Below are positions 43,263 through 51,828 of a DNA stretch of 64,000 bases, piece after piece; the first letter of the stretch is position 1; every line of letters starts with the position of its first letter. The stretch comes from Pseudomonadota bacterium (GTDB lineage: Bacteria; Myxococcota_A; Polyangia; Polyangiales; Polyangiaceae). A model generated the notes under the pieces. The model worked only from the letters and a program-made list of their open reading frames with translations, ran no database searches and was not told the DNA's origin. The stretch lies in the NCBI GenBank assembly GCA_023428245.1, contig JAEYYX010000102.1, positions 1 to 64,000 on the forward strand, in the 5' to 3' direction. Both the position numbers and the translations under genes were made by a program.

Positions 43263-43586
43263 ATGTTCAAGAAGCCGCAGGCGCTTTTCGCCCTCGCCAT
43301 CACCACCCTCGGCACCTCGCCCGCGTTCGCTGCGGAAGGCGCCGGATCCAATGAGTTCGATATGAAGGCCCTTGCCGGGATCAGCGCCGGTATCGCGATC
43401 GGTCTGGCTGTGCTCGGTGGCGCTACGGGTCAAGGCCGTGCTGCTGCTGCTGCTCTCGAGGGCATCAGCCGTAACCCCGGCGCCGCGGATCGCATCCAGA
43501 CGCCGATGATTCTCGGCCTCGCGCTCATCGAGTCGCTCGTCCTCTTCGCGTTCGTGATCGCGTTCTTGCTCCAGGGCAAGATCTAA
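43263..43586 (+). CDS. atpE: ATP synthase Fo subunit c with N-terminal leader
   Basis: The product is 107 residues. The first 23 residues look like a signal peptide (ALAITTLGTSPAFAAEG), leaving about 84 residues for the mature c subunit. Helix 1 has GGATGQGRAAAAALEG, the loop has SRNPGAADRIQ, and helix 2 has LALIESLVLFAFVI with ion-binding Glu90. A Gln in GQG and Ser after Glu occur in Na-type rings too, but the Thr of the Na signature is Leu here, so a proton ring is more likely. AAGGAGAG precedes the ATG. Confidence 0.95.
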   Translation: MFKKPQALFALAITTLGTSPAFAAEGAGSNEFDMKALAGISAGIAIGLAVLGGATGQGRAAAAALEGISRNPGAADRIQTPMILGLALIESLVLFAFVIAFLLQGKI

Positions 43587-43612
43587 TCAAACGCTCCTCA
43601 GCACAAATGAAA

Positions 43613-43646
43613 AGAGCGCGGGCGAATACTCGCCTGCGCTCTTTTT
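43613..43646 (+). terminator. strong intrinsic terminator after atpE
   Basis: AGAGCGC-GGGCGA-atac-TCGCC-t-GCGCTCT is followed by a T-run, 26 bp after the atpE stop. It is a classical rho-independent terminator ending the atpZ/I-B-E cluster. Confidence 0.9.
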
Positions 43647-43722
43647 GCTGTTTTGTGCGAAGTTCAGGAGACCGAAGTTCGGGGAGAGCTCTAGGAGAGA
43701 GCCTCTCCCCGCGAACTATCGG

Positions 43723-44241
43723 TCATTTCTGAACGAATTCGGCGTCGATCTCGATCTTGACCTTCTTGCCGACGAGCACGCCGCCCGCCTCGAGCACCTG
43801 GTTCCAGTTCAGCCCGAAGTCCTCACGGTTGATCTCAGCTACTACGCTCACGCCAACGCGGCTATTCCCCCAGGGGTCCTTGGTGGGACCGGAGTACTCA
43901 CCCTTCAGCGTGACGGGCTTGGTCACACCTCGGATGGTGAGGTCGGCTTCGACCGTCAGGTCTTCACCGCTTACCTTCACGCTCTTACTCTCGAGAACGA
44001 TCTCGGGGGAGTTCTCTGCGTCGAAGAAGTCGGCGGATTTGAGGTGACCGTCGCGCTGGGCTTCGCCCGTGTTGATCGAGGCTACCTGCGCCGTGCCGCG
44101 AACCTTCGATCGGGAGAGATCGGCGAGGTCGATATCGGCGTTGGCCGCGAAGCTTTCGAACTTGCCGCGGACGGTGCTGATCATCATGTGCTTCACCGAG
44201 AAGGAGATTTGAGAGTGCGAATTATCGAGTTGCCAGGACAT
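43723..44241 (-). CDS. YceI-family lipid-binding-like protein
   Basis: The product is 172 residues. It begins MSWQLDNSHSQISFSVKHM, then VRGKFESFAANADIDL. KSADFFDAENSPEIVLES, LTIRGVTKPVTL and EINREDFGLNWNQ are YceI hallmarks. YceI proteins form a lipocalin-like barrel that binds polyisoprenoids. There is no signal peptide, so this copy is probably cytoplasmic. It is convergent with atpE. Confidence 0.95.
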   Translation of the reverse strand: MSWQLDNSHSQISFSVKHMMISTVRGKFESFAANADIDLADLSRSKVRGTAQVASINTGEAQRDGHLKSADFFDAENSPEIVLESKSVKVSGEDLTVEADLTIRGVTKPVTLKGEYSGPTKDPWGNSRVGVSVVAEINREDFGLNWNQVLEAGGVLVGKKVKIEIDAEFVQK

Positions 44242-44865
44242 GGTCTCATTATGGGCCCCCTCAGAAATAGAACAATACTACCAAAACAGGAATGATTGTG
44301 TGCGCAGGAGCAACAATGGGGGCCTAGAGGCAGGTTTTGACCCGTCCCAGCCCCCTCGCGGAGGAAGCCGGCTTCTTTTTGTTGAGGTGCCAGCGCGGCG
44401 AGCAACGGAGCGCACGATCTGGGTGGGTGAGGGTGAGCCTGATGGAGCGTGGGGCGCTGCGGGCGAACGAGCGCGCATGAAATGCGCGAGTAGGAAGCGG
44501 AGTGGGCGGTTGGTGTGGCGCGAAGACCCAGCGTCCAAGGGCGAAAGTGAATGCCGAGATGAATGGATGGAAGTTGCGAGGAGTCACAGTGGGCGAAAGG
44601 CGAAGCATTCAGTCGGCTGCGCGAGAAGCGCTCGGACGCGCAGCGCGCGGCGGTCATGGGTTCCGAGCTCGCGGTGAACGCAGACGACTCGAGCGACCCC
44701 GAACGTCGCTGTCGTCCAACGCCATCCTCTGTCAGCGGAAGCGCGAGCGGGTGAGTGACCGCACAATCGAGGCGGCGGGCCTTGCCACGCGAGAAGCCCC
44801 GCCGAGTCGTGAGCCGCTCGTGAGAACCGCGGCTCGTGGTTCGGCCACGGCGGCCTCGTCTGGCG
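44242..44865. other. 624-bp intergenic region, no gene seen
   Basis: This stretch lies between the starts of the YceI gene (-) and the end of the next minus-strand gene. Open frames on both strands are Arg/Ser/Pro-rich shadows without protein-like features. A short AGGAAGCCGGCTTCTTTTT near 44364-44382 could be a weak plus-strand terminator. The promoter for the YceI gene must lie near 44242-44300, where an AT-rich patch (AGAAATAGAACAATACTACC) is seen. Confidence 0.4.
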
Positions 44866-45585
44866 TTAGTTGAGAAGCGTGGCGGGGGAGAAGGCCGGGG
44901 GCTTGCCCGTCTCGATGCGCAGGGTGATGGCGCCCGCCGGGCTGCTCGCTCGGACGGCCAAATCGACCTGGCTTGCACTCAGTTTGCAGGAGGTACGCAG
45001 CAGATCGGCGATCACCGCAGCCTGCTCGGACGCCTTGGCGAAGCCATCCTTGTCCTCGGTCGGAGCGACCTCGACCGTCACCGTCGCACGCGAATTGTCA
45101 GAGACACTGGGCGTGGCGCTGCAAGCGAACTTCGACGCAAAGGGCAACGTCTTCGAGGTGTTTGGACGGAAGAGCAGATTGCTCTTGGCGGTGGCAGCGG
45201 CGCCCGCGGAAGCGCTCTCGATGGTGACGTACTTGGCGCTGACGTGCTTCTCGAAGGCCTTGTCGATCGCGGCGCGTAGAGCCTCGACCTCCTTCGAGTA
45301 TTCGGCCTCCTTGTCGCTTGCCTCTTTCAAGGCCTGCTTGAGCTTCTCCCGTTCCGCCAGGGTCGTCTTCAGATCGGCACCACTCGACTTGAGAGCACCA
45401 TCGAGCTCCTGCTTTTTTTGGGCGAGGGCTTCGTGCTCGTTCATGAGAAGCCCGTGGGCCGTCTTTAAGGGGAGGTAGTACGCTCCGGCAAAACCACCCG
45501 CGAGGATGAGCACCACCGCGGCTGCCAGCCAGCCGGTCGGTTTAGACTTCTTCGTAGGGGCACCATCGAGCTCGAACTTCGCCAT
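44866..45585 (-). CDS. membrane-anchored coiled-coil protein, possible OmpA-like C-terminus
   Basis: The product is 239 residues from ATG 45583-45585, preceded by GAGAGAGGA. Earlier in-frame starts add 81 junk-like residues. One membrane helix (GWLAAAVVLILAGGFAGAYY) is followed by a coiled coil (EHEALAQKKQELDGALKSSG, then LAEREKLKQALKEASDKEAE). The C-terminal 115 residues (KSNLLFRPNTSKTLPF and ASEQAAVIADLL) have the rhythm of an OmpA/MotB domain but lack a clear peptidoglycan-binding motif. Function is unknown. It is divergent from the GYF protein gene. Confidence 0.65.
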   Translation of the reverse strand: MAKFELDGAPTKKSKPTGWLAAAVVLILAGGFAGAYYLPLKTAHGLLMNEHEALAQKKQELDGALKSSGADLKTTLAEREKLKQALKEASDKEAEYSKEVEALRAAIDKAFEKHVSAKYVTIESASAGAAATAKSNLLFRPNTSKTLPFASKFACSATPSVSDNSRATVTVEVAPTEDKDGFAKASEQAAVIADLLRTSCKLSASQVDLAVRASSPAGAITLRIETGKPPAFSPATLLN

Positions 45586-45796
45586 CACAGATCCTCTCTC
45601 CTCCCAGGTTGTCGGGGAGCGGCAATCCTTTCTCAGATTCCGGCGGTAATAAATTCCCGATCGGAGGAAAATCGTCGGTAGGGTCGGGCGGAGTAGTACA
45701 TCCGCAGATACAAATTTCTCTGTGGGCGAATTATGGCGTGGTGACCGAAATCCCACGGCGACCCGGGCAAACGTGCTCCGAGATCTGCTTGCCCGA

Positions 45797-47209
45797 ATGA
45801 CAGTATCGGTGAACGCTTCGGAGACCATGAGCCGGCTCGAAGTGAACCCAGAAGAAGAGTTTCATGTCGTCCTCCACGGACAGCAGACGTCCCTCAGCCT
45901 CGATGCACTCGCAGAGGCATACGAGGCCGATCAGATTAACGACGAGACATTGATCTGGCAGCCGTCCTTCCCGACCTGGCTCCCTCTGGCGCGCGTCCTG
46001 GCCGAGCTTGATTCGGAGGACGAGCAGGCGGGCGCTCCTGTCGCTTCCCTTCCGCCCGGAATGTATCAGGTGAACGTGAGCCCGGGCGAGGTGCGCCAGA
46101 TGACATTCGAGCAGCTCAAGGACGCGCTCCGGCTCGGCGCGCTCGATCCTGACTCGCTCGTCTGGCAGGCCGGCTACACCGAGTGGCTCCCGCTGAGCGC
46201 AGTGCTCGCGGACAAGAACAGCCTCGAGCACGTCAGTGTGCATCCTTCGGCTCCCGGTGGCGTGATTGTGAGCCAGCGCCCAGCGCTTCGCTCCGATGGA
46301 CCCTCGCTCGCTCCGCCCGCCGAAAGCCGCGCCACAATCCCCGGTCCCGGTAGCATCGCACCGCGTGCCGAGGCTCCGAGCTTCAGTCCCGCTGCACCGA
46401 GCTTCAGTCCCGCTGCAGCGAGCGCTCCTCCGCCTCGCCGCAACGACGGACCGAGCCTGGCTCCCGCTGCACCGAGCGCTCGCCCGCCCCTCCGGAACGA
46501 CGGACCCTCCTTGGCTCCCGCCGCTCCGAGCGGCCGTCCTCCTCTCCGGAACGACGGGCCGTCTCTGGCTCCCGCGGCTCCCGTTTCCATGGGCCCCGGC
46601 TCGCTCGCGCCTCACGGTTCGCTCCCGGCGCGCCCGGTCGCGTCCGTCGCTCCTCCTTCACTCACACCCTACGACCTGCCTCAGCTCGGGTCTGACGACG
46701 AAGAGGTCTTCGCCAAGCCGAAGAGGAAGATTCTGCCCGTCGCTGGCGTGGCGGTGCTCGCAGCAGCAGTCGCGATGTTCGCTCTCTACCGCAATGGCGT
46801 CGGAGCTAGCTCGACCGGTGGCGTGAGCGCTTCGGGCGCGATCGCTCCCGACACGGATACCCCCGAGGGCATGAAGAACTGGCTCAGCAACGTGAACGGA
46901 AAGTACCCGTCCGACGCGGCGGCGCCGGAGTCGGGTTCTACGAGCAGCGCACCTTCAACCTCGACAGGCCTGAAACTCGCGGAGCTGCCGAAGGATGAGG
47001 AGCCGTCATCGTCTTCCTCTTCGTCGGCGGAGCCTTCCTCGCGCATCGCTGACCTGCTCAAGGGTAAGAAGGAGACTCCGGCCCCAAAGACCACCACTAA
47101 GGCTTCGAAGAGCGTCTCCGCTTCGGCTTCGACGAAGCAGAAAAAGACCTCTGGAAAGTCCTCGGGAAGTGCCGCGGACGCTTACGATCCGATGAACGGT
47201 ACGCTCTGA
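45797..47209 (+). CDS. tandem GYF_2-domain protein with Pro-rich repeats and membrane segment
   Basis: The product is about 470 residues from ATG 45797; ATG 45827, with CGGAG just upstream, is an alternative. Two GYF_2 (DUF4339) domains are seen: LSLDALAEAYEADQINDETL with WQPSFPTWLPL, and MTFEQLKDALRLGALDPDSL with WQAGYTEWLPL. Four Pro-rich repeats of the PPLRNDGPSLAPAAPS type follow, then a membrane helix (VAGVAVLAAAVAMFALY) and a Ser/Ala-rich tail. GYF modules bind Pro-rich peptides, so self-interaction with its own repeats is conceivable. It ends before a strong terminator. Confidence 0.75.
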   Translation: MTVSVNASETMSRLEVNPEEEFHVVLHGQQTSLSLDALAEAYEADQINDETLIWQPSFPTWLPLARVLAELDSEDEQAGAPVASLPPGMYQVNVSPGEVRQMTFEQLKDALRLGALDPDSLVWQAGYTEWLPLSAVLADKNSLEHVSVHPSAPGGVIVSQRPALRSDGPSLAPPAESRATIPGPGSIAPRAEAPSFSPAAPSFSPAAASAPPPRRNDGPSLAPAAPSARPPLRNDGPSLAPAAPSGRPPLRNDGPSLAPAAPVSMGPGSLAPHGSLPARPVASVAPPSLTPYDLPQLGSDDEEVFAKPKRKILPVAGVAVLAAAVAMFALYRNGVGASSTGGVSASGAIAPDTDTPEGMKNWLSNVNGKYPSDAAAPESGSTSSAPSTSTGLKLAELPKDEEPSSSSSSSAEPSSRIADLLKGKKETPAPKTTTKASKSVSASASTKQKKTSGKSSGSAADAYDPMNGTL

Positions 47210-47259
47210 GCGCTTATCTCCCAGCGGAGCGAGCTTCTACGGATTTCACAAAGCCAGAG

Positions 47260-47288
47260 CGCCGCGTTCGAAAGAACGCGGCGTTTTG
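47260..47288 (+). terminator. strong intrinsic terminator after the GYF gene
   Basis: CGCCGCGTTC-gaaa-GAACGCGGCG followed by TTTTGTGTTT: a 10-bp perfect stem with a stable GAAA loop, 51 bp after the stop. Confidence 0.92.
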
Positions 47289-47478
47289 TGTTTGTCGGCG
47301 GTTCTTCCGGCAGCGGGCCGGTCGGACGGTGATGCCATCACCTTGTGAGCGTTTCTTCAAGAACCCGTCGAGGTTGTCTCGAAAAACGCGCTCCGAGGCC
47401 GTGCGATGGAGCCGTTCGCGCTCCAGAGGGGGGGCTGGCCGTTGAGTCTTCGTGGCGGCGTGGTACTCCTTTTAGGAT

Positions 47479-48633
47479 ATGCCTCAGCGCGTCCGCCTAT
47501 TCGGTCTGGGTCGTTCGCTCCTTCCGCTCGGCGCCCTCCTTGTGTTGCTCGATCAGGGAGCCTGTTCGAGTCCGCTCATGCCCGGAGGGTCAGCGGGTGA
47601 AAGCTCGGAGGATTCGGACTCTGGTGGCTCGAAGACGGGTGGACGCTCGAGTGGTGGGTCGGCGTCGGGCGGGAAGGGAGCGGGTTCGGGCGGGCGCAAG
47701 TCGAGTGGCGGCGCCGCGGGCGCGGAGGGAGAGGGAGGCTCGGGCGGTAAGAAGGCGTCTGGCGGCGCGGAGAGTTCAGGAGGCGCGAGCTCAGGAGGCG
47801 CGAGCTCAGGAGGGAACGGCTCCGGCGCGGCGCCAGCGCTCATCGACGAGTGTTCCGAGGGCACGCATAACTGTGATGAAAATGCGATCTGCATCGATAC
47901 GGAGTCTTCGTTTAGGTGTACGTGCACCGAGGGTTACACGGGCAGCGGCAAGGTCGGTCAGTGTGACGACATCGATGAGTGCAAGGTTGGAATGCATGAC
48001 TGCAGTGAGCACGCGACCTGCTTGAATCAGTCGGGTTCCTACCGCTGCGCCTGCAACGTGCCGTACTTCGGAGATGGCGTGAGCTGCACCTGCCGGAAGC
48101 CGAGCGGGGACAACGTGGTCGCTCAAGGAGGCCTTGATACGGCGGCGAGTGTTGGCGAGCACACAACGGAAAATCAGGGCGCCGTGTGGTCTTCGGGCGA
48201 CGGAGTGACCTGGGTTTCGAACGACGACGCTGAGAGCTGTCCTGACTCCGGCGCTCTTCAGATCGTCAATACGCGCGAGCGCATCTACGCCACGAGCACC
48301 ATCTGCGTTCCGGTCCAAGGCGACCAAGGGTACTCCCTAGGTCTGAAGTACAAGCGGACCCGGGGCGGGAAGTTCGCCTGCCAGCCCATCTACTACGCGA
48401 AACCCGGCTGCACGGACGGCATCGGATACGGCGCCCCCACGATCTCGATCGCGCGCGCCTCGAGTGACGACACGACCTGGCGCATGGTCACGTCGGGCAT
48501 CGGCATTTCCGCGAGCGGTGCCCAGAGCGCCATGCTCTATTGTCGCAGTGAGCTCGCCTCGAACGATGAGATGTCAGCGACCTGGGTGTGGCTGGACCAG
48601 GTGTTCTTCAACTCGGCAAACGGCGAGTATTAG
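47479..48633 (+). CDS. lipoprotein with two EGF-like domains
   Basis: The product is 384 residues. The leader ends LLDQGACSSP (an imperfect lipobox). Residues about 40-118 form a GGSSGGA-type linker. Two EGF modules follow: DECSEGTHNCDENAIC with FRCTCTEGYTG, and DIDECKVGMHDCSEHATC with YRCACNVPYFGDG. The second carries the D-I-D-E plus N-x-x-Y/F pattern of calcium-binding EGF. The C-terminal 180 residues are beta-rich with several Cys. It is probably a surface adhesion or recognition lipoprotein. Confidence 0.8.
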   Translation: MPQRVRLFGLGRSLLPLGALLVLLDQGACSSPLMPGGSAGESSEDSDSGGSKTGGRSSGGSASGGKGAGSGGRKSSGGAAGAEGEGGSGGKKASGGAESSGGASSGGASSGGNGSGAAPALIDECSEGTHNCDENAICIDTESSFRCTCTEGYTGSGKVGQCDDIDECKVGMHDCSEHATCLNQSGSYRCACNVPYFGDGVSCTCRKPSGDNVVAQGGLDTAASVGEHTTENQGAVWSSGDGVTWVSNDDAESCPDSGALQIVNTRERIYATSTICVPVQGDQGYSLGLKYKRTRGGKFACQPIYYAKPGCTDGIGYGAPTISIARASSDDTTWRMVTSGIGISASGAQSAMLYCRSELASNDEMSATWVWLDQVFFNSANGEY

Positions 48634-48707
48634 CTGGTCTTGAGATAGCGGGTTCAGCGGAGCCCGCCGCAGGCGCGCGCTCAGGTGTCACTCACATCCG
48701 GCAGAGT

Positions 48708-49034
48708 TCATTTCGGGCAGCAGACCTGGCCTTCGACGGCGACGGGGCCGCCTTCGGGGGCGCGGATGGAAGCTGTGGGCGTCGAGCCGCTTGCGCAGAC
48801 GTAGTCGGGGCGGTGGATGGCGCCGTCGCCGATGTCGCCGATGACCTCACCGCCGCCGTTGGTGCATTCCTCAGCGGTCAGTGAGGGACGCTCGGCGGGT
48901 GTTTCGTTGGTGTCGGCGGGGACCGGGTGCTCGCCGGGTTCGGCGGGTGTCTCGGCGGGAGCTCCCGATTTGCTGCAGGCGGCGAGCGAGAGAGAACAGA
49001 AGAAAAGCGTGGCAAGAGAGCTTCGATTGAACAT
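48708..49034 (-). CDS. small Cys-containing lipoprotein
   Basis: The product is 108 residues from ATG 49032-49034, where MFNRSSLATLFFCSLSLAAC gives a good lipobox. The longer frame adds 23 Arg-rich residues. A Pro/Glu/Thr linker (APAETPAEPGEHPVPAD) leads to a small domain with EECTNGGGEVIGD, YVCASG and the ending GQVCCPK. The four Cys suggest two disulfides. A similar Cys-Gly-Gly, Val-Cys-Cys pattern is common in short myxobacterial lipoproteins, but I know no function. Confidence 0.65.
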   Translation of the reverse strand: MFNRSSLATLFFCSLSLAACSKSGAPAETPAEPGEHPVPADTNETPAERPSLTAEECTNGGGEVIGDIGDGAIHRPDYVCASGSTPTASIRAPEGGPVAVEGQVCCPK

Positions 49035-49229
49035 CCTCGGCAGCGCACTCCAAAATCGACGCGCGCGCAAGTGAGGTTGTTCACGGAGCGGCACGTCACG
49101 CACCAGCGCGAGTGCTGTGCAGTGAAGTCTTGACTGCTGGCAGTGCCGCGAAGCGACCTATTGTTTCGCAGAGCGCGGCGTGGGGTGACTTTGTGACTTT
49201 GGCCTGTGCGACGCGGGGCAAGAAAGAGC

Positions 49230-50885
49230 TCAGCGGCGGAGACGCTCGAGGCCGACCTGCGCCATTTCGATGAGCGTGCCGAGCATCGCGAAGACGAGGA
49301 AGACGTAGGCCGGGGTGTCGCGGCCCGCGGCGAAGAGGAGCGCGGAGGCGACGACGAGCGCGGAAACGACGACGGCGGCGGCCAGGTGGCGCGCGCTGCT
49401 CTTGAGACCGTCCTGGTGCTTCTGGTCTTCGACTTGAAGCTTGAGGCGGCCGAGACGGAGGTCGTCTAAGACCTCTTCGAGCTGCTGTGGGAGGCGATAG
49501 CCGAGGCCTCCGAGGCGCTCGATGCGGCGGATCAGATCGTTGCCGATACGTTCGGGGGAGTAGCGCTTTCGAAGCAGGTTCGCGAAGAGGGGGCGCGCCT
49601 CTTCCATGATGTCGAAGTCGGGATCGATCTCCTTGCCGACGCCCTCGATCGTGACCAGCGCTTTCCCCATCAGGACGAAGTCGGTCGGAATCGTGATTCC
49701 GTATTTCGTCGCGGTGCGGACCAGGTCGCGCACCAGCTCGCTCATCTCGAGCTCTTTGAGGCTTTTCCCGAGGAGCTTCTCGGTGAGGACGGCGACCTCG
49801 GCCTTGTAAGCCTCCATGTCGACCTTCTTGGTCGGCGTGCCGATCTCGTAGAGGGCGAGAGCGATCGCTTCGTCATCGCGCCGGAGCGCGGCGGTGACGA
49901 CGTCGATTGTCAAATCGCGCATCCGGGGCCCCATGCGGCCGACCATGCCGAGGTCGATCATGGCGAGCTGAGGTGCTTCAGGCGTCCCTAGGATGAAGAC
50001 ATTGCCCGGGTGAGGATCTGCGTGGAAAAATCCGTCCTCGTAGATCTGTTGGATCATCGTGCGGAAAGCGAGCCGCGCGATGGCCTTTCCTTCGAAGCCC
50101 TGAGCGATGGCGTCGTGGAGCTTCAATCCGTCGATGTATTCGAGGGTGATGACCTGTTTGCTCGAGGCCTCTCGGTAGACTTTGGGGAAGACGACTTCGG
50201 GAACGCTTGCGAAGTTCTTTGCGAAACGGCGCGCGTTCTCCGCTTCCTGACAGAAGTCGAGCTCAGCGGTGATCGCTTGATCGAATTGCTCGACGAGCCC
50301 GATCGGTGAGTAGATGCGCGTCTCGGGAATCGTCCGCTCGAGCAGCGTCGCCAAGAGGTGCAGGATGTCGAGGTCGCTCGCGATCTTGGTGGCGATGCCC
50401 GGTCGCTGCACTTTGACGGCGACTTCGACGGGACCGTCTTCTGTCTTCAGACGGGCGCGGTGAACTTGGGCAATGCTCCCGGCGGCGAGAGGCGTCTCGT
50501 CGATGGCTTCGAAGAAACTCGCGACGGGCGCGCCGAGCGAGGCCTCGATCTGGTCGCGAATCTCCGGGAAAGGCACATGGTTCACCGCATCCTGGAGCTT
50601 CTTGAGCTCGGTAATGAGCTCGGCCGGGAGCAGGTCGGGGCGCGTCGACGCAAGCTGACCGAGTTTGACGAAGGAAGGCCCGAGATCCTCGAGCACATTG
50701 CGGATGCGGCTTGAGACGCTCTCCCGAGCCGTCTGTTTCGTATCGCCTTCGCGCGGCGTCTCCTCCGGCTTTTTTCCGCCGAGTCCGAGTCGCATCACGA
50801 TCTCGCCGAACCCGTGGCGGACGAGCACCGTCGAGACCTCTCGGATGCGACTCAGGTCGCGGGCGGCACTAACGATCGATACCAT
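49230..50885 (-). CDS. UbiB/AarF (ABC1) atypical kinase
   Basis: The product is 551 residues. The KxGQ motif (VKLGQLASTRPDLLP), Ala-rich loop (PLAAGSIAQVHRA) and VAVKVQRPGI with the ATP-binding Lys are present. The catalytic-loop FFHADPHPGNVF and LAMIDLGMVGRM are also present. Two hydrophobic segments at the C-terminus (LAAAVVVSALVVASALLFA and YVFLVFAMLGTLI) anchor it. UbiB-family ATPases support ubiquinone or other isoprenoid-lipid metabolism. No ubi genes are nearby, so the substrate is not given by context. Confidence 0.93.
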   Translation of the reverse strand: MVSIVSAARDLSRIREVSTVLVRHGFGEIVMRLGLGGKKPEETPREGDTKQTARESVSSRIRNVLEDLGPSFVKLGQLASTRPDLLPAELITELKKLQDAVNHVPFPEIRDQIEASLGAPVASFFEAIDETPLAAGSIAQVHRARLKTEDGPVEVAVKVQRPGIATKIASDLDILHLLATLLERTIPETRIYSPIGLVEQFDQAITAELDFCQEAENARRFAKNFASVPEVVFPKVYREASSKQVITLEYIDGLKLHDAIAQGFEGKAIARLAFRTMIQQIYEDGFFHADPHPGNVFILGTPEAPQLAMIDLGMVGRMGPRMRDLTIDVVTAALRRDDEAIALALYEIGTPTKKVDMEAYKAEVAVLTEKLLGKSLKELEMSELVRDLVRTATKYGITIPTDFVLMGKALVTIEGVGKEIDPDFDIMEEARPLFANLLRKRYSPERIGNDLIRRIERLGGLGYRLPQQLEEVLDDLRLGRLKLQVEDQKHQDGLKSSARHLAAAVVVSALVVASALLFAAGRDTPAYVFLVFAMLGTLIEMAQVGLERLRR

Positions 50886-50960
50886 CTTTGTCCGGAAGGG
50901 AACGCCTGGCTGAGTGGAGCGCGAAGCTAGTCCGCGCGAGAGAGAGCGCGCTCTAACGGC

Positions 50961-51782
50961 TCAGGTGAGCGACATGAGGAGTTCGTGGCTACAGATTCGG
51001 TAGACTTCCCCGTTATTGATCTGCTTGCGCTGTACGCGTTGACCGTTGAACTCGACGCCATTCGTCGAGCCCATGTCGACCATCCAGTAGGAGCCGTTCA
51101 GGTATTCGATCGCCGCGTGTTGGCGCGAGATGTTCGGGTCGCGGATCGTGAGATCCGAGACCTGCTTGCCGCGTCCGATCACGAAGGGGTCCTTGTGGAC
51201 TGGGTAGGTGTTGCCCTCGAAATGGATGACGAGGGTGCGCTGCGCGGGCTCTTGACCAGGAGGTGGCGGGATCGGCTTGGCTTGGCCGCTTGTGAGCGGG
51301 GGCAGGCGATTCGGAGGCAGGGGGACCGTCTGAGCTCCGCCAGGCCCGGCGGGCTTTGTCAGGGGGCCGAGGGAGGGGAGCTGGGGACGGACGCTCGCGC
51401 CGGGAGGCGCGGGCGGTGCGGGGATGGAGCGGCCCGGGATCGGCGGAGGGACCGGGGGCGCTGCGATGCCCAGGGCGGGCGTGATCAAGGGAGGCGCAGG
51501 GGGCGCCGGAGGCGCAGCGCTCGGAACTGGCAGCGGCCTCGGGGAGGCGGCGAGAGGAGAAGAGAGCTCCGGTTTCGGCGGGGAGCTCGAGAGGCGGCTC
51601 CCGGAGGCGCCAGAGCCGGCCGGCACGAAGCCACGCTGGCGTGCATACTGCTTCATGGAGTCGTTGATGAGATAGTCAACGGAGCATTCGAGCTCGCGCG
51701 CCATCTCTTCGAACTTCTCCCAAAGAGCGTCACGGCATTGGAAGGTACGGGGCGTCTTCTTGTTGTTTTCGCTCATCGCCAA
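50961..51782 (-). CDS. ribbon-helix-helix / FHA fusion protein
   Basis: The product is 273 residues. Residues about 8-50 (TFQCRDALWEKFEEMARELE, then SVDYLINDSMKQYARQRG) look like a ribbon-helix-helix DNA-binding fold. A Pro/Ala linker (55-175) leads to a C-terminal FHA domain with IGRGKQVSDLTI, ISRQHAAIEYL and DMGSTNGVEFNG. The conserved Arg, Ser-Arg-x-His and Asn residues for phosphothreonine recognition are present. It may couple Ser/Thr phosphorylation to DNA binding. ATG 51780-51782 or an ATG two codons later is the start. Confidence 0.85.
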   Translation of the reverse strand: MAMSENNKKTPRTFQCRDALWEKFEEMARELECSVDYLINDSMKQYARQRGFVPAGSGASGSRLSSSPPKPELSSPLAASPRPLPVPSAAPPAPPAPPLITPALGIAAPPVPPPIPGRSIPAPPAPPGASVRPQLPSLGPLTKPAGPGGAQTVPLPPNRLPPLTSGQAKPIPPPPGQEPAQRTLVIHFEGNTYPVHKDPFVIGRGKQVSDLTIRDPNISRQHAAIEYLNGSYWMVDMGSTNGVEFNGQRVQRKQINNGEVYRICSHELLMSLT

Positions 51783-51828
51783 AATGAATTCATGAGAGCC
51801 GGCGCGTGAGCGCGCCGGTGAGGAGGGT

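Noticed and set aside
43263..43586. A sodium-dependent c ring, because of Gln in GQG and Ser after the Glu.
   Set aside because: The following Thr of the sodium signature is Leu here, and the Gln is also common in proton rings.
44193..44978. A 261-codon minus-strand frame between the YceI gene and its neighbour.
   Set aside because: Its composition is Arg/Ser/Pro-biased and it overlaps both real genes out of frame; no homology is visible.
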